Source: an uncultured Eubacteriaceae bacterium (GTDB lineage: Bacteria > Bacillota > Clostridia > Eubacteriales > UBA1433). From it: a stretch of 25,573 bases of DNA. Under the pieces are notes generated by a model that searched no databases, was not told the origin of the DNA, and saw only the letters and a list, made by a program, of their open reading frames with translations. The stretch spans positions 1 to 25,573 of the forward strand of contig CALGIV010000204.1 of the NCBI GenBank assembly GCA_937914785.1. Direction: 5' to 3'. Shown here piece by piece: positions 14,546 through 22,895 of the stretch. How positions within the stretch are numbered: the stretch's first letter is position 1; each line of letters opens with the position of its first letter. The position numbers and the translations under genes were made by a program.

Positions 14546-17182
14546 TTATTTAAATATTTCTTCTGCCTTTTGACGTATTATTGCAAACACCCGGTCGAGT
14601 GCATTGACATCGCCAAGACCGGCCTGCGCCATATCGGGCCGGCCACCGCCGCCGCCTCGCGCCGCTCCGGCCGCCTCTTTGATAACATCCTTGCAATTAA
14701 ACCCGGCCGCGACAACTTCCTTCGTCGCCGTCAGCACCATCAACCCTTTCGCTTCATTCAATCCGGCAAGCGCGATGATACTCTTCGGCAGCCTGCCTTT
14801 TATCTCATCGCCCAGCGCACGCATCTGATCTGCATCAAAACCATCAATACGCCCGGTAATAAGTGCCACCTCGCCGTACATCTCCTGCTCATCAAGCAGC
14901 TTTGCCAACACATCTTTGTTCGTCTCGGCTTTCAATTCACCTATGCGCCTGCCCTGCTCTTTGATCGTTTCAAATGCCTCTTTTACCTTTTGCACAACGC
15001 TTTCCCGGTCGCCTTTTGTCAGCAGCGTAATTCGTTCAAGCTTTGCTTCCATTTCATAAAATTCCTCTAAGACATACCGTCCTGTCACCGCTTCAATACG
15101 GCGAACCCCGGAGGCAATAGAAGCTTCCGATAAGATCTTGAACATCCCGATCTTGCCGGTATTATCCACGTGCGTGCCGCCGCACAACTCCATCGATTCA
15201 TCTTCAATCTCAACGACGCGCACCTTGTCTTCATACTTCTCGCCAAACAACGCGATCGCACCCTTTTCACGCGCTTCTTCAATCGGCATCACACTGCAAT
15301 GAACATCGTAACAGGCGAATATCGCATCGTTGACATCGCTTTCGATTTTGTCGACCTCTGCTTGTGTCAGCCTTTCAAAATGCGTAAAATCAAACCGCAG
15401 GCGGTTTGCATCGACTAAAGAGCCTGCCTGATTCACATGGACGCCGACGACATCTTTCAATGCTTTATGCAGTAAATGCGTCGCCGTATGATTGCGCGCC
15501 ACATCCATCCTGCGCATCCTGTCGACTACCGCACTTACCTGCTCTGCCGACTTTAGACTACCTTCTTCTACGGCAACGTAGTGGACGTACTTATCGCCGG
15601 ATTTATCTGTATTTATTACTTTCAGTACGGCAGTCTCACCGTACAACATTCCTTTATCGCCTTCCTGCCCGCCGCCTTTGGCATAAAACGGCGTCTTATC
15701 CAAAACAACCAGACCTTCTTCGCCCTGCTGCAACTTTTCGACTTGCTGTCCATCCTGAATCAGACACCGAACCTGTGCCGTCGTCTCCAGCACATCGTAA
15801 CCTAAAAATACCGTCGGCTCAACAGAGCTCATAATTTCCGTCAATTCATCTTTAAAACTTGCAATTTCATGCGAAAAATGCGCTGCACGCGCACGCGCGC
15901 GCTGTTGCTGCATCGCTTCGTCATATTCCGCCCGATTCAGCGTAAAGCCGAATTCTTCTAATATTTCCTCCGTCAGTTCCACGGGGAAACCAAAAGTATC
16001 ATAAAGGCGGAAAGCCGCACTTCCACTAAACGTGTGATTCCCTCTATTCTTTATCTCTTCAATCAGCTCCTTGAGCAAAACAAGCCCCTGATTGATCGTC
16101 TCGTTAAACTTTTCTTCTTCAATTCGAATGATGCGCAGGATATACTCCTGATTTTCCTTTAGCTCCGGATAAGCTTCCACATTACAGGCAATGACCTTTT
16201 CCGCAGCTTCCGATAAAAACATCCGCTCTATGCCGAGAAGCTTTCCGTGCCGTGCGGCGCGGCGCAACAGGCGGCGCAGCACGTAGCCGCGGCCTTCATT
16301 TGACGGCAGAATTCCGTCTGCAACCATAAAAGTCACACTACGGATATGGTCAGTCACAACACGTATCGATATATCATTCTTATCGTTTTTACGATACTCT
16401 TTGCCGCAAAGTACGCACACGTAATCAAGCACACTGCGAATCGTATCGACTTCAAAAATGCTGTCGGCACCCTGCATCACAGCAGCCATACGCTCCAAGC
16501 CCATCCCGGTATCGATGTTCGGAAATTCCAAAGGGTTGTAATTCCCCGCTTCGTCTTTATCATACTGTGTAAATACGAGGTTCCAAATCTCCATAAACCG
16601 GTCGCAGTCACAGCCCACAGCGCAGTCCGGTGAGTTGCATCCATACTGTTCTCCGCGATCAATATAAATCTCGCTGCACGGCCCACATGGGCCTGTCCCA
16701 ATTTCCCAGAAATTATCTTCTTTACCGAGCCGCGTAATTTTATCATCCGGCAGGCCAATCATCTCATGCCAGATTGCATAAGCTTCATCGTCTTCCTCAT
16801 AAATGCTGACAAAAAGCTTTTCATATGGAATTTGCATCACTTCCGTGACAAATTCCCACGACCAGGCGATCGCTTCTTTCTTAAAATAGTCGCCAAAAGA
16901 GAAGTTGCCGAGCATTTCAAAGAACGTCCCATGACGCGCCGTTTTGCCGACATTTTCAATATCCGGCGTACGGATACACTTCTGACAGGTCGTCACACGC
17001 TTTGACGGCGGCGTTTCCTGCCCAGTAAAATACGGCTTCAGCGGAGCCATTCCCGAGTTAACCAACAGCAGGCTTTTATCGAATTGCGGCACTAGGGGAA
17101 ACGAATGCATCCGATAATGGCCCTTCGATTCAAAAAACGCCAGATACTTCTCCCTTACTTCATTCAGCCCCATATATTTCAT
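14546..17182 (-). CDS. alaS: Alanyl-tRNA synthetase
   Basis: The 878-residue enzyme is full-length for the family. The aminoacylation domain shows TCQKCIRTPDIENVG and RHGTFFEMLGNFSFGDYF near residues 60-100, GPCGPCSEIYIDRG near 165 and NIDTGMGLERM near 230. The editing domain shows the zinc set HTATHLLH near 565 and CGGTHVDNTG near 668. The C-terminal domain ends with the glycine-rich GGGGGRPDMAQAG. It charges tRNA-Ala and clears mischarged Ser or Gly. The ATG at 17182 has AGGAG eight bases upstream. It has its own sigma-A-type promoter with a leader of roughly 60 bases, too short for a T-box. The ireB-family gene follows downstream. Confidence 0.98.
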   Translation of the reverse strand: MKYMGLNEVREKYLAFFESKGHYRMHSFPLVPQFDKSLLLVNSGMAPLKPYFTGQETPPSKRVTTCQKCIRTPDIENVGKTARHGTFFEMLGNFSFGDYFKKEAIAWSWEFVTEVMQIPYEKLFVSIYEEDDEAYAIWHEMIGLPDDKITRLGKEDNFWEIGTGPCGPCSEIYIDRGEQYGCNSPDCAVGCDCDRFMEIWNLVFTQYDKDEAGNYNPLEFPNIDTGMGLERMAAVMQGADSIFEVDTIRSVLDYVCVLCGKEYRKNDKNDISIRVVTDHIRSVTFMVADGILPSNEGRGYVLRRLLRRAARHGKLLGIERMFLSEAAEKVIACNVEAYPELKENQEYILRIIRIEEEKFNETINQGLVLLKELIEEIKNRGNHTFSGSAAFRLYDTFGFPVELTEEILEEFGFTLNRAEYDEAMQQQRARARAAHFSHEIASFKDELTEIMSSVEPTVFLGYDVLETTAQVRCLIQDGQQVEKLQQGEEGLVVLDKTPFYAKGGGQEGDKGMLYGETAVLKVINTDKSGDKYVHYVAVEEGSLKSAEQVSAVVDRMRRMDVARNHTATHLLHKALKDVVGVHVNQAGSLVDANRLRFDFTHFERLTQAEVDKIESDVNDAIFACYDVHCSVMPIEEAREKGAIALFGEKYEDKVRVVEIEDESMELCGGTHVDNTGKIGMFKILSEASIASGVRRIEAVTGRYVLEEFYEMEAKLERITLLTKGDRESVVQKVKEAFETIKEQGRRIGELKAETNKDVLAKLLDEQEMYGEVALITGRIDGFDADQMRALGDEIKGRLPKSIIALAGLNEAKGLMVLTATKEVVAAGFNCKDVIKEAAGAARGGGGGRPDMAQAGLGDVNALDRVFAIIRQKAEEIFK

Positions 17183-17248
17183 AAATAACGCTCCTTTTTA
17201 CGACAAATCTTCTTCATTTGCTCAACATTCTTTTTTCAAGCTTTCATT

Positions 17249-17278
17249 ATTATATCTTTATCCGCAAAGGATTGTCAA
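17249..17278 (-). promoter_or_regulatory. Promoter of alaS
   Basis: On the minus strand TTGACA (17273-17278), an 18-base spacer and TATAAT (17249-17254) match both consensus hexamers. The remaining bases to 17372 hold no clear plus-strand promoter for the divergent gene. Confidence 0.82.
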
Positions 17279-17372
17279 TATGAATTCATCCCCCTTTAAT
17301 CGCATCTTGTCAAATTTTTCATTTGATATTTTTTAACCGCAATGTACAAAATAATTTACGGTGATGTCATTG

Positions 17373-17813
17373 ATGTATACTTCTGTCTTCAGCAAAATAA
17401 AAGAACTCTTTTTTGTCTTTGCGGTCGGTTTTTTTACTTATATCCTCGTCGAACTCGCCTGGCGCAGCTATTCCCATCTGTCGATGGGTCTGGCCGGCGG
17501 CTTCAGCTTGTTGTGCATTTATTTTTTATGCTGCGCTTTCCCCCAGCTGAATTTCATCATTAAAAGTCTTTTAAGCGCCGTTGCCATTACGATCATCGAA
17601 CTGATTTTCGGCCTGATTCTCAATCGCTTTCTAGGGCTTTCTATTTGGGACTACTCCACACAGGCATTTAATTTAATGGGCCAAATCTGCCCGCTCTTTT
17701 CGGCGCTATGGTTCTTTCTCTGTCTGCCGATAATTCCTTTGTGCAAACTTCTAAATCGTGTTTTTTCTTCATCAACTGCCATACCGGCACAAAGCGACAA
17801 GCACGCCGCTTAA
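17373..17813 (+). CDS. Small membrane protein, CmpB-like putative ABC-transporter type IV family
   Basis: The 146-residue protein is mostly membrane. Four hydrophobic segments lie near residues 12-30, 40-58, 64-86 and 100-122, and it ends in a polar tail. The SIWDYSTQAFNLMGQICPLF stretch is the Trp-Asp-Tyr...Asn-x-x-Gly-x-x-Cys pattern seen in the family annotated as putative ABC transporter type IV (PF06541). That family has no established function. The ATG at 17373 has GGTGAT, the 3' part of an extended ribosome site, seven bases upstream; readings from 17361 or 17364 do not. It is divergent from alaS and 47 bases ahead of the amidase-like gene, possibly co-transcribed with it. Confidence 0.75.
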   Translation: MYTSVFSKIKELFFVFAVGFFTYILVELAWRSYSHLSMGLAGGFSLLCIYFLCCAFPQLNFIIKSLLSAVAITIIELIFGLILNRFLGLSIWDYSTQAFNLMGQICPLFSALWFFLCLPIIPLCKLLNRVFSSSTAIPAQSDKHAA

Positions 17814-17860
17814 AAACCAGCATACGATAAGATAGCAGATTGATTATCCAGGAGAGAAGT

Positions 17861-18358
17861 ATGCTTATAGAAATTGGTTACGACCGGCAAAAGGCCGTTG
17901 AATATGCTAAACGCTGGGCATTAGACCGCAATCCGGCGTATTATGATTTTAGCGATTTGGGAGGCGATTGCACGAATTTCATTTCTCAATGCGTCTATGC
18001 CGGCAGCGGCGTGATGAATTTTACACCGACCTTCGGCTGGTACTATAACAGCCTGAACGACCGAAGTCCATCTTGGACCGGCGTCCAGTTTTTTTACAAT
18101 TTTATGATGAGCAACGACGGTGTTGGCCCTTACGGTGTTTCTACAGACAGCTATAACTTGGACTACGGTGATATCATTCAATTGGGCAATTCTAATGGTA
18201 CGTATTATCACACCCTGCTCGTCTGCGGCTATACGCCACAGCAGGGCATCTTAATCTGCGCACATACAAATGACTCTTATATGCGCCCATTAAATACTTA
18301 TTATTATGCAACCGCACGTTATATCCATATCGCCGGTGTCCGAAAATGGCAGGGATAA
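17861..18358 (+). CDS. Amidase-domain (Amidase_6-like) protein without signal peptide
   Basis: The 165-residue protein matches the putative amidase domain (Amidase_6, PF12671), found in NlpC/P60-like cysteine hydrolases. It opens with a helix, GYDRQKAVEYAKRWALDRNP. The nucleophile is in GGDCTNFISQC at Cys37, the general base is His117 in YYHTLLVCGY, and AHTNDSYMRPL follows near 140. The ATG at 17861 has GGAGAG four bases upstream; a TTG reading from 17840 does not. The domain makes up the entire protein, and there is no signal peptide or wall-binding repeat, so it is predicted to be cytoplasmic or exported by another route. Substrate unknown; peptidoglycan or peptide amides are possible by family. 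Confidence 0.85.
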   Translation: MLIEIGYDRQKAVEYAKRWALDRNPAYYDFSDLGGDCTNFISQCVYAGSGVMNFTPTFGWYYNSLNDRSPSWTGVQFFYNFMMSNDGVGPYGVSTDSYNLDYGDIIQLGNSNGTYYHTLLVCGYTPQQGILICAHTNDSYMRPLNTYYYATARYIHIAGVRKWQG

Positions 18359-18371
18359 GGTTCGCTGATCA

Positions 18372-18405
18372 GTAAGCCTTTATTTGCTTACCGACACCTG
18401 TAAGC
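18372..18405 (+). repeat. Three-arm inverted repeat after the amidase gene
   Basis: GTAAGC (18372-18377), GCTTAC (18386-18391) and GTAAGC (18400-18405) are separated by exactly eight bases each. The middle arm can pair with either neighbour, giving two mutually exclusive hairpins. No T-run follows, so it is not a standard terminator. Confidence 0.6.
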
Positions 18406-18439
18406 ATCATAATCAAGACTGCTCTCTCAATTTGCAATG

Positions 18440-18468
18440 TTGTATTGATTAAAAAAATAAAGTATAAT
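18440..18468 (+). promoter_or_regulatory. Promoter of the GntR-family regulator gene
   Basis: TTGTAT (18440-18445), a 17-base spacer and TATAAT (18463-18468) precede the regulator by about 145 bases. The long leader includes GTGTGAGCTG and CAGCACAC arms (18480-18489 and 18537-18544), which could fold or serve as an operator. Confidence 0.65.
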
Positions 18469-18613
18469 AAAAATCAAAAGTGTGAGCTGTATCGGTCTTG
18501 ACTTCTTGCGCGGCTTTCGTTATTCCGATAATTATTCAGCACACCTTTTATTAAAAATTTGCATTACATTAATTTAAATCATCATGCTTCACAGATGCGT
18601 GAAAGGAACTGTT

Positions 18614-19333
18614 TTGACATACAATGAGTCATTAAAAGACGCGCTCAATAAAAATCCATTTTTGCAATTGTCCCATATCGTTTATCAGGTTCTTAAAAAA
18701 GACATTATAACATTGAAGTTAAAGCCGGACACAAAACTGAACCTGACAGAGCTGGCCGAACAGTTTGGCACGAGCCGTACCCCCGTACGCGAAGCGCTGC
18801 GTCTGTTAATCGAAGAAAACTTTATTCAGCAGCAACCCGGTAAAAAAGGTTTTTTCGTCTGTCCTGTTCCGCGCACACAGATCGATAAATTATTTGACTC
18901 CAGAAAAATGATAGAAGGCGAAGCCGCCTATCTGTGCGCGCTGAATTATACCAATATTGACTTTAGCTATCCGCTTTATTTATGCGATCAGTTTATCAAG
19001 ATGATCGATACCAAAGACCTGACAGACTATCCGGAAAACGAGGTCGCTTTCCATAAATTTTTTATTGAAGCGACAAATAATCCGCTGTTTGTAAAGATGT
19101 ATGAAGTCATCGAAACGATGCTTTTTTATCATTCACACCAGATTAAAGAATACTGGACAAACAATCCCGATTACCTGGTTTCCGCTACAGGCAACCATTC
19201 TCTGCCAATGCAGCATATCGGCATTTGCAACGCAGTTGTCTCCGGCGTACCGCAAATTGCCCAGGAAGCTGCGATCAATCATTTGCGCAGCGGCAGACAC
19301 TATATGCAGCTTTACTTACTCCCGCAAGATTAA
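18614..19333 (+). CDS. GntR family transcriptional regulator, FCD (FadR-like) subfamily
   Basis: The 239-residue protein has a winged helix-turn-helix at about residues 20-85, with LTELAEQFGTSRTPVREALR, the GntR signature, and a GFFVCPVP wing. The C-terminal all-helical FCD effector domain includes FDSRKMIEGEAAYLCAL, VAFHKFFIEATNNPLF and a final His-rich IGICNAVVSGV...INHLRSGRHY block, where a metal or carboxylate effector normally binds. I start it at TTG 18614, because AAAGGA lies six bases upstream; an ATG at 18584 adds ten residues but has no ribosome site. It converges on the five-gene metabolic operon to its right. FCD regulators usually respond to organic acids, so control of that operon is a reasonable inference, not shown. 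Confidence 0.9.
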   Translation: MTYNESLKDALNKNPFLQLSHIVYQVLKKDIITLKLKPDTKLNLTELAEQFGTSRTPVREALRLLIEENFIQQQPGKKGFFVCPVPRTQIDKLFDSRKMIEGEAAYLCALNYTNIDFSYPLYLCDQFIKMIDTKDLTDYPENEVAFHKFFIEATNNPLFVKMYEVIETMLFYHSHQIKEYWTNNPDYLVSATGNHSLPMQHIGICNAVVSGVPQIAQEAAINHLRSGRHYMQLYLLPQD

Positions 19334-19369
19334 ACATAATAAATCTCATCATTTGATATCCTACGGCAC

Positions 19370-19406
19370 AAAAGCCTCATCCAATTCAATATTGAACAAG
19401 GCTTTT
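19370..19406. terminator. Probable bidirectional terminator between the regulator and the island
   Basis: AAAAGCC (19370-19376) and GGCTTTT (19400-19406) pair around a region that contains the perfect palindrome TTCAATATTGAA (19385-19396). A and T runs flank both sides. It sits between convergent genes. The rest of 19407-19557 has no supported gene. Confidence 0.6.
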
Positions 19407-19525
19407 CATCTAATTTTACCACCTGCTTTTACTCAACCAATGTTTTAATTTCCTGCTTTCGCGACCCATTTACAAGTGAATTTTTGTTTTTCACAGAACT
19501 TTTTACGTACACTTATTTCCATCGT

Positions 19526-19543
19526 CCGGCTTTGCAAAGCCAG
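19526..19543. repeat. Palindrome at the end of the five-gene operon
   Basis: GGCTTTGCAAAGCC is a perfect palindrome inside CCGGCTTTGCAAAGCCAG, 15 bases past the last stop of the minus-strand operon. There is no T-run, so it may only protect the transcript end. Confidence 0.5.
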
Positions 19544-19557
19544 CTTATTGACTTTGA

Positions 19558-20526
19558 CTATCGACCGTACTGTAAATCGTATGTGTTCTCCAGCACATGC
19601 GCTAACTGTACAATCGTATCGTTTATGGGCGTCGCGATCCCCCTCTTTCGTCCTTCTCGACAAATCGCACCGTTTAAAAAGTCCGCTTCTGTCTTACGGC
19701 AATTAAAAACGTCTTGTGTGGCCGAAGGATAATGATCTCTGCTCGGGCTTAGCGGTGCCATCGTCTTTTCCCATTTTTGCCACTCCTGATCATAATCCAT
19801 CTCAATGCCTTTCGCACCCGCTACAGCGATGAGCTCCTTTAAGATCCCCTGCCGCAGCGCACGGCCATCTTCCTGATCAAAGAATTGCCCCATCGTCAAC
19901 CGAGTCAGGCCGCATGTTAAGTTTACAAAAGCATTGATAATCAGCTTCTGCCAAATAAACTCTTCGGCCCTGTCTGTGTATTCACACAGAAAACCGCCTC
20001 GCCTGATGATATCACGCATTACGAGGCATTTCTTTTCTTGCACTGGTGAGTTGCTGTAAAAATAAATATTGCTATTTGGGGTGTTTGTACTGTAATTTAC
20101 GAAGATTTCGCCCGGGCCCTTTAAAACGCTCGCCAAGTTCAACACGCCAAATCCGATTCGTTCCGGAGCAAAAATCTCCGCCAGAGTATCGGCGTTTCCA
20201 ATACCGTTTTGAAAGGTCAGAATCAATGTATCGTCATCAAAGAGCGCCCTTGCCCCCTCGACAGCTGAAGCGGTATACATCCCCTTTACCAACACGATGA
20301 CAACCTCACAAACACCAACGTCCTCTGCTTTTGTCACCGCATTCATCACGACACTTTCTTCACGCTTCTGCCCGTTTTCATTTACATACATTTTCAGCCC
20401 TTCGTTTCTGATCTTATTCATATGTGCTTCAAATGGATCGACAAGCCAGACTTCCGCGCCGCCTTTATGTAAATTACTGCCAATAAGTGCCCCCATCGCC
20501 CCGGCACCCAAAATCGCTGTCTTCAT
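19558..20526 (-). CDS. Ketopantoate reductase family (PanE/ApbA) dehydrogenase, copy 1
   Basis: The 322-residue protein opens MKTAILGAGAMGALIG, a Rossmann NAD(P) loop. It keeps the family's catalytic Lys in FIWQKLIINAFVN near residue 177 and the Glu of the substrate site in RKTEADFLNGAI. The C-terminal helical domain ends IATPINDTIVQL. The ATG at 20526 has AGGAGGG seven bases upstream; a reading from 20571 lies in the gap. Family members reduce 2-oxo acids to (R)-2-hydroxy acids, with ketopantoate the prototype. Two divergent copies inside a CoA-transferase/dehydrogenase operon argue against a pure pantothenate role. It is the last gene of the operon, 65 bases after copy 2. Confidence 0.87.
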   Translation of the reverse strand: MKTAILGAGAMGALIGSNLHKGGAEVWLVDPFEAHMNKIRNEGLKMYVNENGQKREESVVMNAVTKAEDVGVCEVVIVLVKGMYTASAVEGARALFDDDTLILTFQNGIGNADTLAEIFAPERIGFGVLNLASVLKGPGEIFVNYSTNTPNSNIYFYSNSPVQEKKCLVMRDIIRRGGFLCEYTDRAEEFIWQKLIINAFVNLTCGLTRLTMGQFFDQEDGRALRQGILKELIAVAGAKGIEMDYDQEWQKWEKTMAPLSPSRDHYPSATQDVFNCRKTEADFLNGAICREGRKRGIATPINDTIVQLAHVLENTYDLQYGR

Positions 20527-20591
20527 AAAACACCCTCCTGTTTTATTACCGGCACCAAAGTATCTGCCCATACTCCGATGCTATTTTGACG

Positions 20592-21560
20592 CTACTTTTC
20601 GTCTTTGCTTTCCTGATACTGTTGATCGTAATGCTCTTCGATTACGCGCACGATGCAGTAAAGCGTATCATTGACGGGCGTCGGAATGCCCAGCTCACGC
20701 CCAAAGGTAACGATCGCGCCATTTAATGTCTTAATTTCCGTTTGGCGTTTTGCAAACAGAATATCCTGCGCCATAGAAGCCCAATGATGCGACAGGCCGG
20801 CCGTCATTGCCGGCAACGCCTCAAAGAATTTCTCAACTGTCACATTTTGGACGCCTTTTGCTTTGGCAACCGTACAAACTTCTTCAACAATCATGAAGCT
20901 CAAACGCTGATATTCATCCGCACTCAGTATATCGCCACCCCTCAGGCGCACGATGCCGGAAGTCGCATTGCCCATAATATTCAACAACGCTTTCTGCCAA
21001 ACATACGTATCGATTTCATCCGTATATTTACAGGACGCGCCGCCTTTTGTCAATGCTTCGGCAAACGCCTCGCCCACTTTACGTTGTTCTTCTCCACGGA
21101 CAACACTGCCCGTATAAATTGCGGGATCCGCAAAGCAATTGCCCAAAATCTCGCCTGGCGCAATAATTCGGCTCGTCAGGTTCAAACAACCGTAAAAAAT
21201 ACGCTCTTTAGGATAATATTCTGCAATTTTCTCCGGGTTGCCCAGTCCATTCTGGAATGTGCCGATATAGGTATTTTCACCAATCGCATTTTTTGCTCCC
21301 TGAAGACCTGCATCAGAATATGTGGTTTTCGTGAGTAAAACAACATAATCCATCACGCCAATATCATCGGCCGTATATGCCGTTTTCATTTTGACGGTTT
21401 CCCGATTGTCCGCGCTGTTTAAAATCAAACCGTCTTTCGCAATCTTATCCATATGCTCTTTATATGGATCCACCAACGTAACATCAGCGCCGCCCTTGGC
21501 CAAATGTGCGCCCAGGACACATCCCATCGCCCCTGCCCCTATTAATGCAACTTTTCTCAT
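20592..21560 (-). CDS. Ketopantoate reductase family (PanE/ApbA) dehydrogenase, copy 2
   Basis: The 322-residue protein is the same length as copy 1 but clearly divergent. It has GAGAMGCVLG near residue 8, the catalytic Lys in YVWQKALLNIMGN near 178, the Glu in RQTEIKTLNGAIV near 275 and IPTPVNDTLYCIV near the end. The ATG at 21560 has AGGAG seven bases upstream; a GTG one codon earlier is too close to that site. It is preceded by a 176-base gap that holds a cre-like site and a long hairpin, so it may start a second transcript. The real substrate, some branched or aromatic 2-oxo acid or ketopantoate, cannot be read from the sequence. Confidence 0.87.
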   Translation of the reverse strand: MRKVALIGAGAMGCVLGAHLAKGGADVTLVDPYKEHMDKIAKDGLILNSADNRETVKMKTAYTADDIGVMDYVVLLTKTTYSDAGLQGAKNAIGENTYIGTFQNGLGNPEKIAEYYPKERIFYGCLNLTSRIIAPGEILGNCFADPAIYTGSVVRGEEQRKVGEAFAEALTKGGASCKYTDEIDTYVWQKALLNIMGNATSGIVRLRGGDILSADEYQRLSFMIVEEVCTVAKAKGVQNVTVEKFFEALPAMTAGLSHHWASMAQDILFAKRQTEIKTLNGAIVTFGRELGIPTPVNDTLYCIVRVIEEHYDQQYQESKDEK

Positions 21561-21613
21561 CACTATACTCCTTTTTACAATTAATTAACGCAATACAACC
21601 GCTATGTGCCTTT

Positions 21614-21627
21614 TGTAAACGTTCTCC
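21614..21627. promoter_or_regulatory. cre-like operator upstream of the reductase pair
   Basis: TGTAAACGTTCTCC on the plus strand matches TGWAANCGNTNWCA at 10 of 11 fixed positions. It lies 54 bases before the copy 2 start. A weak promoter (TTGAAT, 17 bases, TACATC on the minus strand) lies just upstream. Confidence 0.45.
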
Positions 21628-21667
21628 CAGATGTAAGTGACACACTGCAAAAATTCAAACCATTCTT

Positions 21668-21715
21668 TTTTGCAGATCATGCGCCGAAGCGATGCTTTGG
21701 CGCATATCCGCAAAA
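21668..21715. repeat. 48-base imperfect hairpin between the Ldh_2 and reductase genes
   Basis: The arms pair as TTTTGC/GCAAAA, GAT/ATC, ATGCGCC/GGCGCAT and AAGC/GCTT around a three-base loop, interrupted only by single mismatches or bulges. Neither strand has a T-run after it, so it is not a simple terminator. Confidence 0.7.
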
Positions 21716-21736
21716 GGAAATCAATGGACTTCTTGT

Positions 21737-22831
21737 TTACTCTTTAAATAAATCTTCGATCGTCGCGCCCTCGTGGATCGCTTTGTACTTCTTAAAGACG
21801 CCTAAAGCTTCATTTGCCACCGCTTCCAGTAACATATAACCATTGTTTTTGCGGTCCGCAGCAATTTTATGTTCAATCTCGCCTGGCAGGAAAATTTCGT
21901 CAACACCTTCACGACGCGGCGAATTTTTAATGGTCAGGAAGTATTCATCCAAATCTCTTTTCATCTCATCAAGTGGACGGATGATAGACGGATCGATTGC
22001 CAGGAAGTAATAGCCCGTTCCACTCGTGCGGCCGGATGCCAGCACAGCTTCTCCGACTTCCGCCTTGGGCAATATGCCTGCGAGCAATTCGAACATCACA
22101 ATCATACAATAACCTTTTGGCCCGGCCATCGGCGTCAATGTCCCGACAATAGGCGGGTTCATCGTCGGATTAATCACCTTCAGCGGATCATCCGTCGGCC
22201 TGCCCTCTGCATCAAGCCCCCAATCGAGCGGCATTTTAATACCCTTGCGAATAGCCATTTCAACTTTTCCGCCGGCAACCGTGGTTGATGCCATATCCAG
22301 CATCATCGGCAGCGTTTTATGCCCTGCCGGAAATGCAAGAGAGTTTGGGCTGTTGCCGATCAACCGCTTCGTCCCGCCGAGCGGTGCTGCGAGCGGCTGT
22401 GACGGCTGTGCCGACATCCCGATCAAATCCTGTTCAATCGCTTTTAATGTGTAATGCCCCGCTGCACCAAAGTGATGCCCGCCTGTGGCAACGGCGATTC
22501 CGATACCATTTTTCTTTGCCAGTTCAATCGCCTTGTCATTGACAATATCTGCCGTTCCAACACCGATTCCATTATCACATTCAAAATATGCCGAAACCGG
22601 CGTTTCCTTTATCATGCGTACATTTGGCTTTAAGTTGATTTCGCCGCCTTCAATCGCACGGTCGTAAAATCGCAATCGCGCGATGCCATGGGTATCGACA
22701 CCTCGAGCATCCGCCGTCGTCAACGTATCTGCCGAACGTGACGCAAGCTCATCGTCAATGCCCATCAACTTCAAGCCCTCATAAGTAATTTCACGCACCT
22801 TTTTGATACTCACGTGAATTCCTTTTGCCAT
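21737..22831 (-). CDS. Ldh_2 family (malate/L-lactate-type) oxidoreductase, copy 1
   Basis: The 364-residue protein belongs to the Ldh_2/MDH2 family (AllD, ComC, YbiC, DpkA types), which uses a fold unrelated to classical lactate dehydrogenases. Family blocks are GVDTHGIARL near 45, GGHHFGAAGHY with the catalytic His near 117, GNSPNSLAFPAG near 157, DMASTTVAGGK near 178 and PMAGPKGYC near 233. The ATG has GGAGG six bases upstream. Members reduce 2-oxo acids or cyclic imines with NAD(P)H. It is about 70% identical by eye to copy 2, but the loop near residue 142 (AQPSQPLAAPLGG) and the region near 200-230 differ, which suggests different substrates. It lies 64 bases after copy 2. Confidence 0.9.
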   Translation of the reverse strand: MAKGIHVSIKKVREITYEGLKLMGIDDELASRSADTLTTADARGVDTHGIARLRFYDRAIEGGEINLKPNVRMIKETPVSAYFECDNGIGVGTADIVNDKAIELAKKNGIGIAVATGGHHFGAAGHYTLKAIEQDLIGMSAQPSQPLAAPLGGTKRLIGNSPNSLAFPAGHKTLPMMLDMASTTVAGGKVEMAIRKGIKMPLDWGLDAEGRPTDDPLKVINPTMNPPIVGTLTPMAGPKGYCMIVMFELLAGILPKAEVGEAVLASGRTSGTGYYFLAIDPSIIRPLDEMKRDLDEYFLTIKNSPRREGVDEIFLPGEIEHKIAADRKNNGYMLLEAVANEALGVFKKYKAIHEGATIEDLFKE

Positions 22832-22895
22832 CGTACACCTCCTCTAAATATATCTTTTAGCCAATTATTTACTGTAAGCCTTTAAACTTTATTGA

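Noticed and set aside
14468..15070. 200-codon plus-strand open frame
   Set aside because: It starts at the ireB start region and runs antisense to the alaS 3' end; no motif or ribosome site.
17183..17242. T-box riboswitch before alaS
   Set aside because: The leader from the mapped-looking promoter is only about 60 bases and lacks T-box sequence and antiterminator elements.
19445..19663. Minus-strand frame overlapping the end of reductase copy 1
   Set aside because: Out of frame with a well-supported gene and no recognisable content.
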